Source: an uncultured bacterium
GTDB taxonomy: Bacteria > Bacteroidota > Bacteroidia > Bacteroidales > Rikenellaceae
Length of the DNA stretch: 64,000 nucleotides
Assembly: GCA_905214725.1 (NCBI GenBank)
Contig: CAJMNH010000003.1
Coordinates: 62,001 to 126,000, forward strand
Direction of reading: 5' to 3'
The notes beneath the pieces were generated by a model. That model was not told where the DNA came from. It saw only the letters and a program-made list of their open reading frames with translations, and ran no database searches. Below are positions 41,867-49,847 of the stretch, piece by piece (the stretch's first letter is position 1; every line of letters begins with the position of its first letter). Both the position numbers and the translations under genes were made by a program.

Positions 41867-42664
41867 ATGAAACGAATTCTTATACTCTTCCTGCTGATAT
41901 TCGGGGTTCTTCCCGTCGTGGCGCAAATCTATGTGCCCGGCGAGGAGCTTTTCTACCGCGTCAGCTACCGCGCCAAGCTGGTGCCCAACACCGAGGTGGC
42001 CACCGTCGTGGTGCGGACTTCCGAGGTGGAACTCGACGGAAAGACCGTCTACAACGTCTTCGGACAGGGCAAGACCCTGCCGACGTTCCGGTGGTTCTTC
42101 TCGCTCGACGACCGCTACAATATCTGGGTCGATCCCGCGACATTGCGCACGGTGCGCTTTACGAGCGACATCAACGAAGGAAGTTACACGTTTCGAAGCC
42201 GGTACGACTATGATTGGCCCGCCCATCGTGTGGCGACCCGCTGGCAGCGGCGCACCTTGCCGGAGAAGCAGAAGGAGATGGCGTTGACCGACGTGAGCAT
42301 GGACGCCGTGTCGCTCTTTTTCAATATGCGCAGCGCCGATGCGGATTCGTTCCGCGCCGGCGAACAACAGGTGTTGCAGATGGTGCTCGAAGATACGATC
42401 CGCCATCTGAGATATCGTTTCGAAGGGCGCGAGGTGAAGAAAATCCGCAACGTGGGAAAATTCAATACGCTGAAATTCGCCTGCCAGATCGGCACTTCCG
42501 AGAGTTTCTCCTTCACCGACGGATCGGAGTTCTTCATCTGGCTGTCGGACGACGAGAACAAGATTCCGCTCTACCTCGAATCTCCTATCCGCGTGGGAAG
42601 CGTCAATGCCTATATTTCGGGGTACAAGGGGTTGAAATATCCGTTGACCAGTAAAATCAGATAA
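41867..42664 (+). CDS. DUF3108 domain secreted protein
   Basis: A 265-aa protein with signal peptide MKRILILFLLIFGVLPVVAQ. The mature region starts IYVPGEELFYRVSYRAKLVP, the typical DUF3108 opening, with later conserved strands (FFSLDDRYNIWVDPATLRTVRF; FNTLKFACQIGTSESFSFTDGSEFFIWLSDDENKIPLYLE). Likely a periplasmic or outer-membrane-facing beta protein; function unknown. It lies 57 bp after recG and 1 bp before the alpha/beta hydrolase gene. Confidence 0.85.
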   Translation: MKRILILFLLIFGVLPVVAQIYVPGEELFYRVSYRAKLVPNTEVATVVVRTSEVELDGKTVYNVFGQGKTLPTFRWFFSLDDRYNIWVDPATLRTVRFTSDINEGSYTFRSRYDYDWPAHRVATRWQRRTLPEKQKEMALTDVSMDAVSLFFNMRSADADSFRAGEQQVLQMVLEDTIRHLRYRFEGREVKKIRNVGKFNTLKFACQIGTSESFSFTDGSEFFIWLSDDENKIPLYLESPIRVGSVNAYISGYKGLKYPLTSKIR

Positions 42665-42665
42665 G

Positions 42666-43448
42666 ATGAAACTGACGGTAATCGATTTGGCGGACGACCG
42701 CAGCGAACCGCAGCGGGAGGTCTCGGCTTCGGAGGCCGCCGCCGTTGCGGAAGCGGCGCATTACGGCACGCTGTTCCTCTTTGACCCGGACGGCGCGGCG
42801 CGTGCGGCGGTCGTCGTTTGTCCGGGCGGCGGATTCAACAAGGTCAATACGGAGCGTGAAGGGGTCGCCTTCGCCGAGTGGTTTGCGGCGCAGGGCATCG
42901 CTGCCGGCGTGGTGAAATACCGTATGCCCGACGGCGATCCGTCGCTTCCGTTGCAGGATGCCGCCCGGGCGGCGGAGATTGTCGGAAAACGTTTCCCCGC
43001 TGTGAAAACCGGTGTGCTGGGGGCTTCGATCGGAGGTTATCTGGCGGCCGAAGCTGCTTTGGCGAAACCTGCGGTGCGGCGTCCCGATTTTCTGATGCTG
43101 TTCTATCCGGTGGTAAGCATGGAAGAGGGGTTTACGCATCGTCCTTCGTTGTTGCGCATGTTCGGCCGCGAACTGCACGGGTTGGAGGCCCAGCGGCATT
43201 CGCCGCTCTACCGCATCGACGGCACGGCTCCGCGAACTTTTATCGCCGCGGCGGCCGACGACGGCGCCGTAACGCCGCTCGGAAGCGTTCGTTATGCCGA
43301 GTGTCTGCTGGAAGCGGGCGTCGGCGTGGCGCTGCATATCTATCCTTCGGGCGGTCACGGATTCGGTTTGCAGCGTGAGTTTCCGTGGCGGGAGGCGCTT
43401 CTTACGGAGATGCGGATGTGGCTCGACGACACGATCGCGGCGGTATGA
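42666..43448 (+). CDS. Alpha/beta hydrolase (esterase/lipase-like)
   Basis: A 260-aa protein without signal peptide. CPGGGF (residues 52-57) is the oxyanion region, Ser121 in LGASIGGYLAAE the nucleophile elbow (GxSxGG), ADDGAVTP the probable Asp region and GGHGFG the catalytic His motif. This arrangement is found in BD-FAE/xylan esterase-like and dienelactone-type hydrolases. Substrate unknown. Its ATG is 1 bp after the DUF3108 stop, implying translational coupling. Confidence 0.85.
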   Translation: MKLTVIDLADDRSEPQREVSASEAAAVAEAAHYGTLFLFDPDGAARAAVVVCPGGGFNKVNTEREGVAFAEWFAAQGIAAGVVKYRMPDGDPSLPLQDAARAAEIVGKRFPAVKTGVLGASIGGYLAAEAALAKPAVRRPDFLMLFYPVVSMEEGFTHRPSLLRMFGRELHGLEAQRHSPLYRIDGTAPRTFIAAAADDGAVTPLGSVRYAECLLEAGVGVALHIYPSGGHGFGLQREFPWREALLTEMRMWLDDTIAAV

Positions 43449-43472
43449 TTTCGCCGTTTCTGAAAAAAATTC

Positions 43473-43480
43473 TATCTTTG
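43473..43480 (+). promoter_or_regulatory. -7 box upstream of the coiled-coil membrane protein gene
   Basis: TATCTTTG matches TAnnTTTG, 19 bp before the ATG at 43500. Confidence 0.55.
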
Positions 43481-43499
43481 AAACCTAAACCGTATCGTT

Positions 43500-44435
43500 A
43501 TGGAAGAGAATAGAGAGTACAATCCGTCGCAGTATGACGACGACGATCGGACGGATCCCCGGAAAAGCGCCAAATCGATCCGCGGCTATCAGACGATTAT
43601 CGTGATTCTGGCCGTGATTTTAGCCGCTTTGTCGATCCTCTACTTCAACATTCACCGTCAGCAGCGGCAGGAATACGATTTGCTGTTGGTCGACCGCGAT
43701 TCGATCAAGAGCAACCTCTCGCACCTGATGGATGATTTCGACAATCTCCAGATTTCGAACGACAGCATTTCGCAGAGTCTCGGACTCGAACGCACCCGCG
43801 CCGATTCGCTGATGGAACGGCTCACGAAGGAGCGTTCGTGGAATTATGCCAAGATCAAGAAGTATGAGAAAGAGATCGGAACCATGCGTACGATCATGCG
43901 CAGTTACCTGCGTCAGATCGACTCCCTGAATACACTCAACAAGAATCTGATCAAGGAGAACGTCTCCTATCGCAAGGAGATTTCGTCGGCCACCCTGCGC
44001 GCCGAAGTAGCCGAGGAAAAGGCTTCGGAGCTGAGTACCAAGGTGCGTCAGGGGGCGGTGATCCGGGCGCGGGGCATTCAGCTCGTACCGCTCAACTCCC
44101 GCGACAAGGAGGTTTCCCGCGTGAAGAACGCGTCGCGTCTGCGCGTCGAATTCACGCTGGTCGGCAACGATCTGGCCGAGCCGGGCGAACGAACGATCTA
44201 TGTGCGCATCACCTCTCCCGACGGTTATGTGCAATCCAACGCTGCGGCCGCAACGTTCGAGTTCGAGGGCGAACGGCTGACCTATACCGCGTCGCGTGAC
44301 GTCGATTACCAGAACGAAGATCTGGGTGTGGGCGTCTACTACAACGACGGCGCCGGCTTCACGGCCGGAACCTACCGCGTCGAGATTTACGCCGACGGCC
44401 GACTGGCCGGTCAGAGCGATATCGTGCTGCGATAG
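43500..44435 (+). CDS. Coiled-coil inner-membrane protein of unknown function
   Basis: A 311-aa protein. A cytoplasmic acidic/basic N-terminus (MEENREYNPSQYDDDDRTDP) is followed by one helix (YQTIIVILAVILAALSILYF, about 30-49), a ~150-residue coiled coil (LLVDRDSIKSNLSHLMDDFD through ATLRAEVAEEKASELSTKVR) and a C-terminal beta domain (SRLRVEFTLVGNDLAEPGER). The layout suggests a periplasmic stalk and head. Monocistronic behind a TATCTTTG box. Common in Bacteroidales, no known role. Confidence 0.72.
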   Translation: MEENREYNPSQYDDDDRTDPRKSAKSIRGYQTIIVILAVILAALSILYFNIHRQQRQEYDLLLVDRDSIKSNLSHLMDDFDNLQISNDSISQSLGLERTRADSLMERLTKERSWNYAKIKKYEKEIGTMRTIMRSYLRQIDSLNTLNKNLIKENVSYRKEISSATLRAEVAEEKASELSTKVRQGAVIRARGIQLVPLNSRDKEVSRVKNASRLRVEFTLVGNDLAEPGERTIYVRITSPDGYVQSNAAAATFEFEGERLTYTASRDVDYQNEDLGVGVYYNDGAGFTAGTYRVEIYADGRLAGQSDIVLR

Positions 44436-44535
44436 CGAGCGGCATCGGTCGCGGAGCGCAGCCGTTCGTTCCGTCGTGAAAAGGAGCGCAAAGAAGCAAA
44501 CGACATGCGTCGGCGATTCGAATTGCACGATCTGA

Positions 44536-44563
44536 AAAAAGGAGTCCGAAAGGACTCCTTTTT
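44536..44563. terminator. Bidirectional terminator
   Basis: Perfect 12-bp stem AAAAAGGAGTCC/GGACTCCTTTTT, loop GAAA, between convergent genes; its last base touches the stop codon of the minus-strand lipoprotein. Confidence 0.9.
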
Positions 44564-45048
44564 CATTGTTTCCCTGCTTGCCAGATCGTAACGTCGGCGG
44601 CGCTACTGTCTAAGGAACCTGGCGTCCAGATACGGAATTTCATGATTCTGGGAAGTATGAACGTGTTTTGTTTTGCGCTTATGCGGAGGGTTTGCAGGTA
44701 GCGCAGCCGATCTTTGTGTACGACGCCCCATGAATCGACGGCGTAGTCGTATATCTCGGCCTCTTCGAACGGCTCCATAAGCGTGAGGGAAAATGCGTGG
44801 GGCAGGTTCATGCCGAAGTGGTCCGTATCTATTGCTTGCTGGCTGTGGATTCCTGACGAAACGATCCGCAGATCGACGGTACACTGCTGTGCGGGCAATT
44901 CGAGCGTGTAGTTGTGCGCCTCGACGAGATTTCCGCCGTCGAGAACGTAAGCGTCGTGAAAATCCCAGTCGCCGCCTACCGATTTTTCCTCGCAGGCACA
45001 GCAGAGAATCGCGAGCAGTATGACGAGGATTTTCGTGTGGTTTTTCAT
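44563..45048 (-). CDS. BACON-like small lipoprotein, tandem copy 2
   Basis: A 161-aa lipoprotein with signal MKNHTKILVILLAILCCAC. The mature chain starts EEKSVGGDWDFHDAYVLDGG and ends ADVTIWQAGKQ. The C-terminal pattern RYLQTLRISAKQNTFILPRI...TIWQAG resembles the end of BACON beta-sandwich domains (NtxxxxRxxxIxxxxxxxxxTVTQAG). It is about two-thirds identical to the neighbour 13 bp upstream (both share HNYTLELPAQQCTVDL and SWGVVHK), a recent duplication. Last gene of the C10 protease operon. May bind carbohydrate or the protease; not known. Confidence 0.75.
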   Translation of the reverse strand: MKNHTKILVILLAILCCACEEKSVGGDWDFHDAYVLDGGNLVEAHNYTLELPAQQCTVDLRIVSSGIHSQQAIDTDHFGMNLPHAFSLTLMEPFEEAEIYDYAVDSWGVVHKDRLRYLQTLRISAKQNTFILPRIMKFRIWTPGSLDSSAADVTIWQAGKQ

Positions 45049-45061
45049 CGTTTGAGTCTGT

Positions 45062-45544
45062 TTATTTCGCTCCTGCTTGCCAGATTGTAACGTCGGCGGC
45101 GCCGACCATAGGACTTTCCGACCAGATGCGGAATCTCATAATTCTGGGGAGTATGAACGTGTTTTGTTTTGCGCTTATGCGGAGGGTTTGCAGATAGCGC
45201 GGCCACTCTTTATGTACGACGCCCCAAGAATCGACGATGTAGTCGTAGACTTCGGCCTCATCACGAGGAGTCAGGAGCGTGAGGGAAAATGCGTGGGGCA
45301 GGTTCTGGCCGAAGTGGTCGGTATCTATCGATGTCTGTCTGTATATTCCCTGCGAAACGATTTGCAGATCGACGGTACACTGCTGTGCGGGCAGTTCGAG
45401 CGTGTAGTTGTGCGCATAGATCAAATCTTGATCGACGAGAATCATTGCATCTTTGTAGTCCCAATCGCCTCCATCCATTTCCTCTTTGCAACTCCAGCCG
45501 AGCATAGCGGTCAAGACAATGAGTAGTGTTATGTATTTTTTCAT
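45062..45544 (-). CDS. BACON-like small lipoprotein, tandem copy 1
   Basis: A 160-aa lipoprotein starting MKKYITLLIVLTAMLGWSC (an in-frame ATG three codons earlier, at 45553, is also possible). It shares most of its mature sequence with the next gene: GGDWDYKDAM, HNYTLELPAQQCTVDL, IDTDHFGQNLPHAFSLTL, RYLQTLRISAKQNTFILPRI and VTIWQAG. Single BACON-like beta-sandwich. It begins within 20 bp of the C10 protease stop, so the two copies are co-expressed with the protease. By analogy with C10 proteases of Bacteroides fragilis that are paired with small inhibitors, an inhibitor or chaperone role is conceivable but unproven. Confidence 0.75.
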   Translation of the reverse strand: MKKYITLLIVLTAMLGWSCKEEMDGGDWDYKDAMILVDQDLIYAHNYTLELPAQQCTVDLQIVSQGIYRQTSIDTDHFGQNLPHAFSLTLLTPRDEAEVYDYIVDSWGVVHKEWPRYLQTLRISAKQNTFILPRIMRFRIWSESPMVGAADVTIWQAGAK

Positions 45545-45563
45545 CGATTCCATTTTTGTGAGG

Positions 45564-46976
45564 TTAAAAATCCGTTATCAGCAGATCTTTTCGATCGGAA
45601 GAGTAGTTACATATCTCGTTTTTATCATTTTTGAACGAGATTCTGGTATCCAAGAACCAGCCGTTATACAATCCGTACTGTCCCCAATTCATGTGGAAGA
45701 AGACATCCTGTGCATGATAGACTCTTTCGGAATCGAGTTCGACATACCAAGGTCTCGGAAGTCCGTTGTTCAGCGTATATAACTTGTATTCCGTATAGGC
45801 GGTTATCGAATTGGAGCCGTCGATTACCCAAGCATGACCTTTATTACGCGCTTTATCTTCACCGCGCGTATAGACCGGAAGATTGCTGTTCAGCATCGTA
45901 TAGACGGTCGAGGCGTCATGGCCTCTTTTCGAACAATGGTATCCGTAGCTTTCGAGTACCCGTTTCGCATGGTCGATATTGCTCGAGCCGCCGTCGGTTA
46001 CGCGCAGTTCTCCGTGTAGTCGCGTCAGAAAAGAGGACAGGGTCGCATTGCTCGTTGCATCGGGCATGTCCGACCAACCGAAATAGGCAGGGTGTTGGTA
46101 GTAGCGCATCAGTTGGCCAACTGCAATGGTTACACAGCCCAGCGGTTGGTCCTTATTCTCAAATAGGGCATTGTACCCATTCTTTTGCCCCCATTTCGTC
46201 GTGAGGAACGGACCTTTCATACGTCCTGTATCATCGTATTTTTCTGTGATAATAGCCGTCTCCATGCAGTTGTAAGGGGTTTCGACCCAAGCGTCGTCGC
46301 CGATAGCGGTTTCACAGAAACGTTGGTAAATATCCTCCGGCATATCGTCGGGTTTGGAAGCTAAACGGTGCGTATCGACCCCTTCGTTATACCATTTCCC
46401 ATACCATTCGTTCTGTATGTCATAGAATTCGTCGTCGGTCATTCGAGTCCGTACCCGTTCGGGACGGATGCGCTCTTCGTAGGGGAACCAAGCGGGGCGG
46501 CAGTCGAAGACAACGGCGGAGTCGCGTGCGGCCTCGATCGTTTCGAGCAGCTCCTGAATGACGACGTCCAGCCCGCTCGGTTCGCGATCGGGCGTGAACG
46601 ATCCGTTGTCGATCTGCGCCAAGACGGGATAGTAGGCTTTCGTGGCGGAGATCAGTAAATACCCCTCTTGCAGATTGACCGCGTAGATGGCCGGACGTCC
46701 CGCGTCGTCGGGGATCGTTACGACGTTACGGATGACAGCACCGCTGCCGGCGCGGGTCGGGCGGTTGCCGTTGCGGAAAATGCGGGCGACCGTAGCTGCA
46801 TCGTCGGTCGACAGTTCGGAATTGTTGGAGACGAATTCCGTTGTCGGTGCGATTGTCGGCGGCGGCGCAGCCGCGGTCGTCGAAAGAGGGTCGGACGACT
46901 CCACCTTTTGGCAGGCGCCGATAATTAATGTAACGACCGCCAGAAATACGCTGAAAATAGGTTTTCTTGTCTTCAT
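45564..46976 (-). CDS. C10-family (streptopain-like) cysteine protease lipoprotein
   Basis: A 470-aa lipoprotein (MKTRKPIFSVFLAVVTLIIGAC, acceptor Cys22). Residues ~45-160 are a propeptide of the Spi type (AIYAVNLQEGYLLISATKAYYPVLA). The catalytic domain holds the streptopain signatures: TTKWGQKNGYNALF with Gln264, PLGCVTIAVGQLMRYYQHP with nucleophile Cys281, NKGHAWVIDG with His381, and HMNWGQYG with Asn430-Trp431. All key residues are present, so it should be active after pro-domain removal. Surface or periplasmic protease; C10 enzymes in gut Bacteroidetes act on host and bacterial proteins. Followed by two duplicated small lipoproteins in the same operon. Confidence 0.9.
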   Translation of the reverse strand: MKTRKPIFSVFLAVVTLIIGACQKVESSDPLSTTAAAPPPTIAPTTEFVSNNSELSTDDAATVARIFRNGNRPTRAGSGAVIRNVVTIPDDAGRPAIYAVNLQEGYLLISATKAYYPVLAQIDNGSFTPDREPSGLDVVIQELLETIEAARDSAVVFDCRPAWFPYEERIRPERVRTRMTDDEFYDIQNEWYGKWYNEGVDTHRLASKPDDMPEDIYQRFCETAIGDDAWVETPYNCMETAIITEKYDDTGRMKGPFLTTKWGQKNGYNALFENKDQPLGCVTIAVGQLMRYYQHPAYFGWSDMPDATSNATLSSFLTRLHGELRVTDGGSSNIDHAKRVLESYGYHCSKRGHDASTVYTMLNSNLPVYTRGEDKARNKGHAWVIDGSNSITAYTEYKLYTLNNGLPRPWYVELDSERVYHAQDVFFHMNWGQYGLYNGWFLDTRISFKNDKNEICNYSSDRKDLLITDF

Positions 46977-47013
46977 GGGCGTGTGTTATTTAATTATTTT
47001 GAGATTGGATGAA

Positions 47014-47044
47014 CAATTATAATAAAAATATAACGAATTTCAAA
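47014..47044 (-). promoter_or_regulatory. Promoter of the C10 protease operon
   Basis: On the minus strand TTTG (47041-47044), 19 bp, then TATAATTG (47014-47021), one base off TAnnTTTG. The leader is about 30 nt and AT-rich. Confidence 0.5.
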
Positions 47045-47055
47045 CTATATTTATA

Positions 47056-47091
47056 AAAAAACAGCGACCCGATTGTCGGGTCACTGTTTTT
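47056..47091 (-). terminator. Terminator of the HAD phosphatase gene
   Basis: Stem AAAACAGCGACCCGA/TCGGGTCACTGTTTT with one G-T pair and loop TTG, with A/T runs on both sides; it lies 25 bp past the HAD stop. Confidence 0.85.
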
Positions 47092-47116
47092 CGAACGGAA
47101 TCTTATGCGGGAAACT

Positions 47117-47983
47117 CTATTTCCCGTGCGCTTCTTTCAGAATCTCTCCGAACTCTTTGAGCGACAGCGCCGTGATGTCGGGCTGCGGGTCAGCCGTCGC
47201 GGCGACCTCCTCGGTCGTCTCGCCCGAAAGCACCAGCACGCCCATGGCTCCGGCGTTGTGCGCCATCGCTACGTCGGTGTAGATGCGGTCGCCCACCATG
47301 GCAATCTGATCGGCTTCGAGTCCGAAGCGCTCCTTGATACCGGTGAGCATGTTGGGATCGGGCTTGCCCAGCACGATGTCGGGCGTGCGTCCCGTGGCAT
47401 GTTCGAGGCATTTGCAGATCGAACCGCAATCCACCAGAACGACCGGTTGGTCGGTGGGGCATACGCGGTCGGGGTTCGTGGCGATATAGGGAATGCCCTG
47501 CGACACCCACCACGCCGCACGGCACAGACGCGGGTAGACGAGCGTCATGTCGAAGGCGGCGACCACCACGTCGGGAACGTCTCCGGCGCTGTCGGCGGTC
47601 GATTCGAAGCCTGCGGCCTCGAACTCCGAGATCATGCTCGGCGTTCCGAGCAGGAAGAGCCGTTTGGCCTTCGGGTAGTGCGATTTGATGTAGTCGATCG
47701 TGGCCAGCGCCGTGGTGTACATCTCCTCGCGTGTGGCTTCGATGCCCAGCGTTTCGAGTTTGTGCAGGTAGTCGGCGATACTCTTCGAGGGGTTGTTCGT
47801 CAGGAACGAGTAGCCGACGCCCATTTCGGTCAGATCCGCCAGAAACCGTTTTGTCCAAGGAAAGAGGGACATGCCCATGTAAATGGTGCCGTCCATGTCG
47901 AGCGCCACGTGTTTGATCTTGCGGGCGCGTTCGATGAGCTCTTCGTGCGAAAAGGGCGAGCGGTATTTGTCGATTGTTGCCAT
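47117..47983 (-). CDS. HAD-superfamily IIA phosphatase (NagD-like)
   Basis: A 288-aa cytoplasmic phosphatase. The HAD nucleophile motif is LDMDGTIYMG with Asp29 and Asp31; motif II is FLTNNPSKS; motif III/IV are KPDPNML and MVGDRIYTDVAMAHNAG. The C2-type cap between (about residues 90-200) places it in subclass IIA with NagD and phosphoglycolate/4-nitrophenyl phosphatases. Substrate unknown. It is transcribed from a repeat-borne promoter and its leader starts with a strong stem-loop. Confidence 0.9.
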   Translation of the reverse strand: MATIDKYRSPFSHEELIERARKIKHVALDMDGTIYMGMSLFPWTKRFLADLTEMGVGYSFLTNNPSKSIADYLHKLETLGIEATREEMYTTALATIDYIKSHYPKAKRLFLLGTPSMISEFEAAGFESTADSAGDVPDVVVAAFDMTLVYPRLCRAAWWVSQGIPYIATNPDRVCPTDQPVVLVDCGSICKCLEHATGRTPDIVLGKPDPNMLTGIKERFGLEADQIAMVGDRIYTDVAMAHNAGAMGVLVLSGETTEEVAATADPQPDITALSLKEFGEILKEAHGK

Positions 47984-48016
47984 GAATGTAGTTTAGTGTA
48001 GTTGCGGTAAATTTGT

Positions 48017-48048
48017 GAAGTCCGGCCGCATACAGCGGGCCGGACTTC
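48017..48048 (-). promoter_or_regulatory. Strong stem-loop at the 5' end of the HAD phosphatase transcript
   Basis: Perfect 11-bp arms GAAGTCCGGCC (48017-48027) and GGCCGGACTTC (48038-48048), loop of 10 nt. The right arm begins 2 bp after the minus-strand -7 box, so the dyad covers the start site and first ~30 nt of the leader. 34 nt remain to the ATG. Confidence 0.6.
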
Positions 48049-48049
48049 G

Positions 48050-48142
48050 CAAAGATAGTGCAAGCCGAGCGCAAAAGCAAATTTATTTGGTTTTGCCGAG
48101 ACGCCGCCTATCTAAGCGGAGCAAAATCTCCGCTTGGATAAG
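48050..48142 (-). repeat. Dispersed promoter-bearing double-dyad repeat (single copy)
   Basis: Reading the minus strand: TATCC-AAGCGGAG-ATTTTG-CTCCGCTT-AGATA (dyad B, 8 bp perfect core), GGCGGCGTCTCGG, GCAAAACCAAAT-AA-ATTTGCTTTTGC (dyad A), GCTCGGCTTGCAC, then TATCTTTG (48050-48057). TTTG at 48078-48081 is exactly 20 bp before the -7 box. Strongly similar to the unit ending at 27399 and pointing at the HAD gene. The first -7 box of the unit has changed to TATCCAAG. Confidence 0.8.
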
Positions 48143-48173
48143 TAATATCGGAGGAGAACTCAATTCCGAAAGT

Positions 48174-49757
48174 TTATTGGCGAGGATAATTCTCTACGCT
48201 CGGATAGTCTGTCTGGGAATTTGTCGTGAACTTATTTTGTTTATATACGTTTCCGAATTTGTCGGTTGCTCGGATTTCCACGGCCGCCGTTTCGTTTTTA
48301 AGCGTATAATAATAGAAATGATCGAACCCGGTACGTACATGGGACGAACTGGCTCCTAAGATGCCGACGTGGTAACCGATCGCCCATGCGTCGCCATCTT
48401 TATAGCGGATCATTTCTCCCGTTTTAGAGCCGTTTTCATAGACCTCGACTTTCCAGTTCGTAGCGTCTGTATTCCAAATATTGGCTACGATCTGGTTCGA
48501 AGCATGGTAGGTGAACTGTTGAAAACTGTTGTAGGCGAAGCGTTCGTCGCCGCGATACATGCGGACTTGGAACTGTTCGTCCAGACAGGTCGATTTGTAG
48601 TACCAGTTGATGATACTGGGCCCATCCATCTCGTAAACGCCGTATCCGTTGGGCGTGCCGTCGACATTGATGGTCGATTTCCACCATGCACCGCAAGCTG
48701 CGCCGTGAATGTGTTCGTAGATTTTCCGACTGGTATCGATGTAATTCTGGGCGTAGTGGGTATGACCCGCCATGATATGTGTTTCGGCGAATCCTTTGAG
48801 CAGATCGCGAACAGCGCTCATATTTCTGGCCGTGCCGTTACGCAGCGGAATATGAACGCAGAGAATCACCATTTTGTCCTTGGCTACCGATTTCAGATCC
48901 TGACGCAACCATTCGACCTGAGCGTCGGTGAATCCGCCGTCGTATACCGAAGGATTGGTGCAGAGAATATCGTCCATGCCGATAATGTGTGCGTTTCCGC
49001 GGTCGAACGAGTAGTTGACCGGACCGAATTTCGCTTCGAAGTCGCGTTGTGCCGCCAGATCGATCGTGCTGCTGCCGTCGCTGATTTTCGGCGAGGTACA
49101 GTTATCGTGATTGCCCATGACTTGAAATACCTTGATGCCGATGTTGCTTTGCTGCATGGCGGTCGCCATCTGTCCCATCGTCGCCGGCGTGACGTATTTG
49201 CTGTCGGTGTTGAAGACCACGTCGCCGAGGGTGATGCCATAGACCGGCGTATCCATACCGGCGGCGTGTTTCTTGATATCCGGTACCGTTTCCTGCTTGA
49301 AGCGGGCTATGTCGGCGTCCGTCTGAACCTGAGGATCCGCTATGCAGAAGAGTTTGAATTTCGTTTCGACGGCTTGTTTGGCTCCAAGCGTGAAATCGTA
49401 ACGTTTCTGCGATTTGGAAAGACGCTGCCAGAAGCAGGGAAGGCCGTTGGCCATCTGTATTTCCCGGTCGGCGGGAATCCGATAATAGACATGGAACGCA
49501 TCTTTGTTGCGGGCCATTTGGTACACTCCGTTTTCGTCGCTCTCGACGCACGAGAAGCCGTCGCTCACGACGATGCCCGTTAGGGGCGTACCCGAAGCGT
49601 CTAGGATCATGCCGTAGAGATCGTTCCCGGGTTTGAGGGGCGTTTTGATCTCCGGCGCTGTCGGGGTGGGTTGCGTATCGTCCTTATCGCTCGAACATCC
49701 CGTGAAAAATAGGGATCCTGCAAGAACGAAAAGCAAAAAATAGATTAACCGTTTCAT
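48174..49757 (-). CDS. Calcineurin-like metallophosphoesterase lipoprotein (MetallophosN/MetallophosC type)
   Basis: A 527-aa lipoprotein (MKRLIYFLLFVLAGSLFFTGC, acceptor Cys21). The N-terminal beta domain (LYGMILDASGTPLTGIVVSD) is the Bacteroidetes MetallophosN module. The phosphoesterase core has FCIADPQV, LGDVVF, MGNHDN, VHIPL and GHTHYAQN, the five metal-ligand motifs (first one D-x-Q rather than D-x-H). The C-terminal ~180 residues (WWKSTINVDGTPNGYGVYEM onwards) are the MetallophosC module. Third gene of the SusC-SusD unit, separated from susD by 90 bp with a stem-loop. Probably removes phosphate from a glycan or nucleotide imported by the locus. Confidence 0.87.
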   Translation of the reverse strand: MKRLIYFLLFVLAGSLFFTGCSSDKDDTQPTPTAPEIKTPLKPGNDLYGMILDASGTPLTGIVVSDGFSCVESDENGVYQMARNKDAFHVYYRIPADREIQMANGLPCFWQRLSKSQKRYDFTLGAKQAVETKFKLFCIADPQVQTDADIARFKQETVPDIKKHAAGMDTPVYGITLGDVVFNTDSKYVTPATMGQMATAMQQSNIGIKVFQVMGNHDNCTSPKISDGSSTIDLAAQRDFEAKFGPVNYSFDRGNAHIIGMDDILCTNPSVYDGGFTDAQVEWLRQDLKSVAKDKMVILCVHIPLRNGTARNMSAVRDLLKGFAETHIMAGHTHYAQNYIDTSRKIYEHIHGAACGAWWKSTINVDGTPNGYGVYEMDGPSIINWYYKSTCLDEQFQVRMYRGDERFAYNSFQQFTYHASNQIVANIWNTDATNWKVEVYENGSKTGEMIRYKDGDAWAIGYHVGILGASSSHVRTGFDHFYYYTLKNETAAVEIRATDKFGNVYKQNKFTTNSQTDYPSVENYPRQ

Positions 49758-49798
49758 TGGAATTGATTTAAAGTTATTGAAAAGGAGGGACTTTTAAA

Positions 49799-49824
49799 CG
49801 AGGGCTCCGTCAAAGGAGCCCTCG
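49799..49824 (-). terminator. Intercistronic stem-loop between susD and the metallophosphoesterase gene
   Basis: Perfect 10-bp stem CGAGGGCTCC/GGAGCCCTCG, loop of 6 nt, followed on the minus strand by TTTAAAAG. The weak T-run suggests partial termination or mRNA processing, which would lower expression of the third gene. Confidence 0.65.
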
Positions 49825-49847
49825 ATAAAAGTCGGGTAACCGGATTG

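Noticed and set aside
38258..42406. 1,382-codon open frame on the minus strand
   Set aside because: It lies antisense to the GH123-like, recG and DUF3108 genes, which have clear family motifs. Long antisense frames are expected in GC-rich coding DNA; its translation is His/Arg-rich with no recognisable domain.
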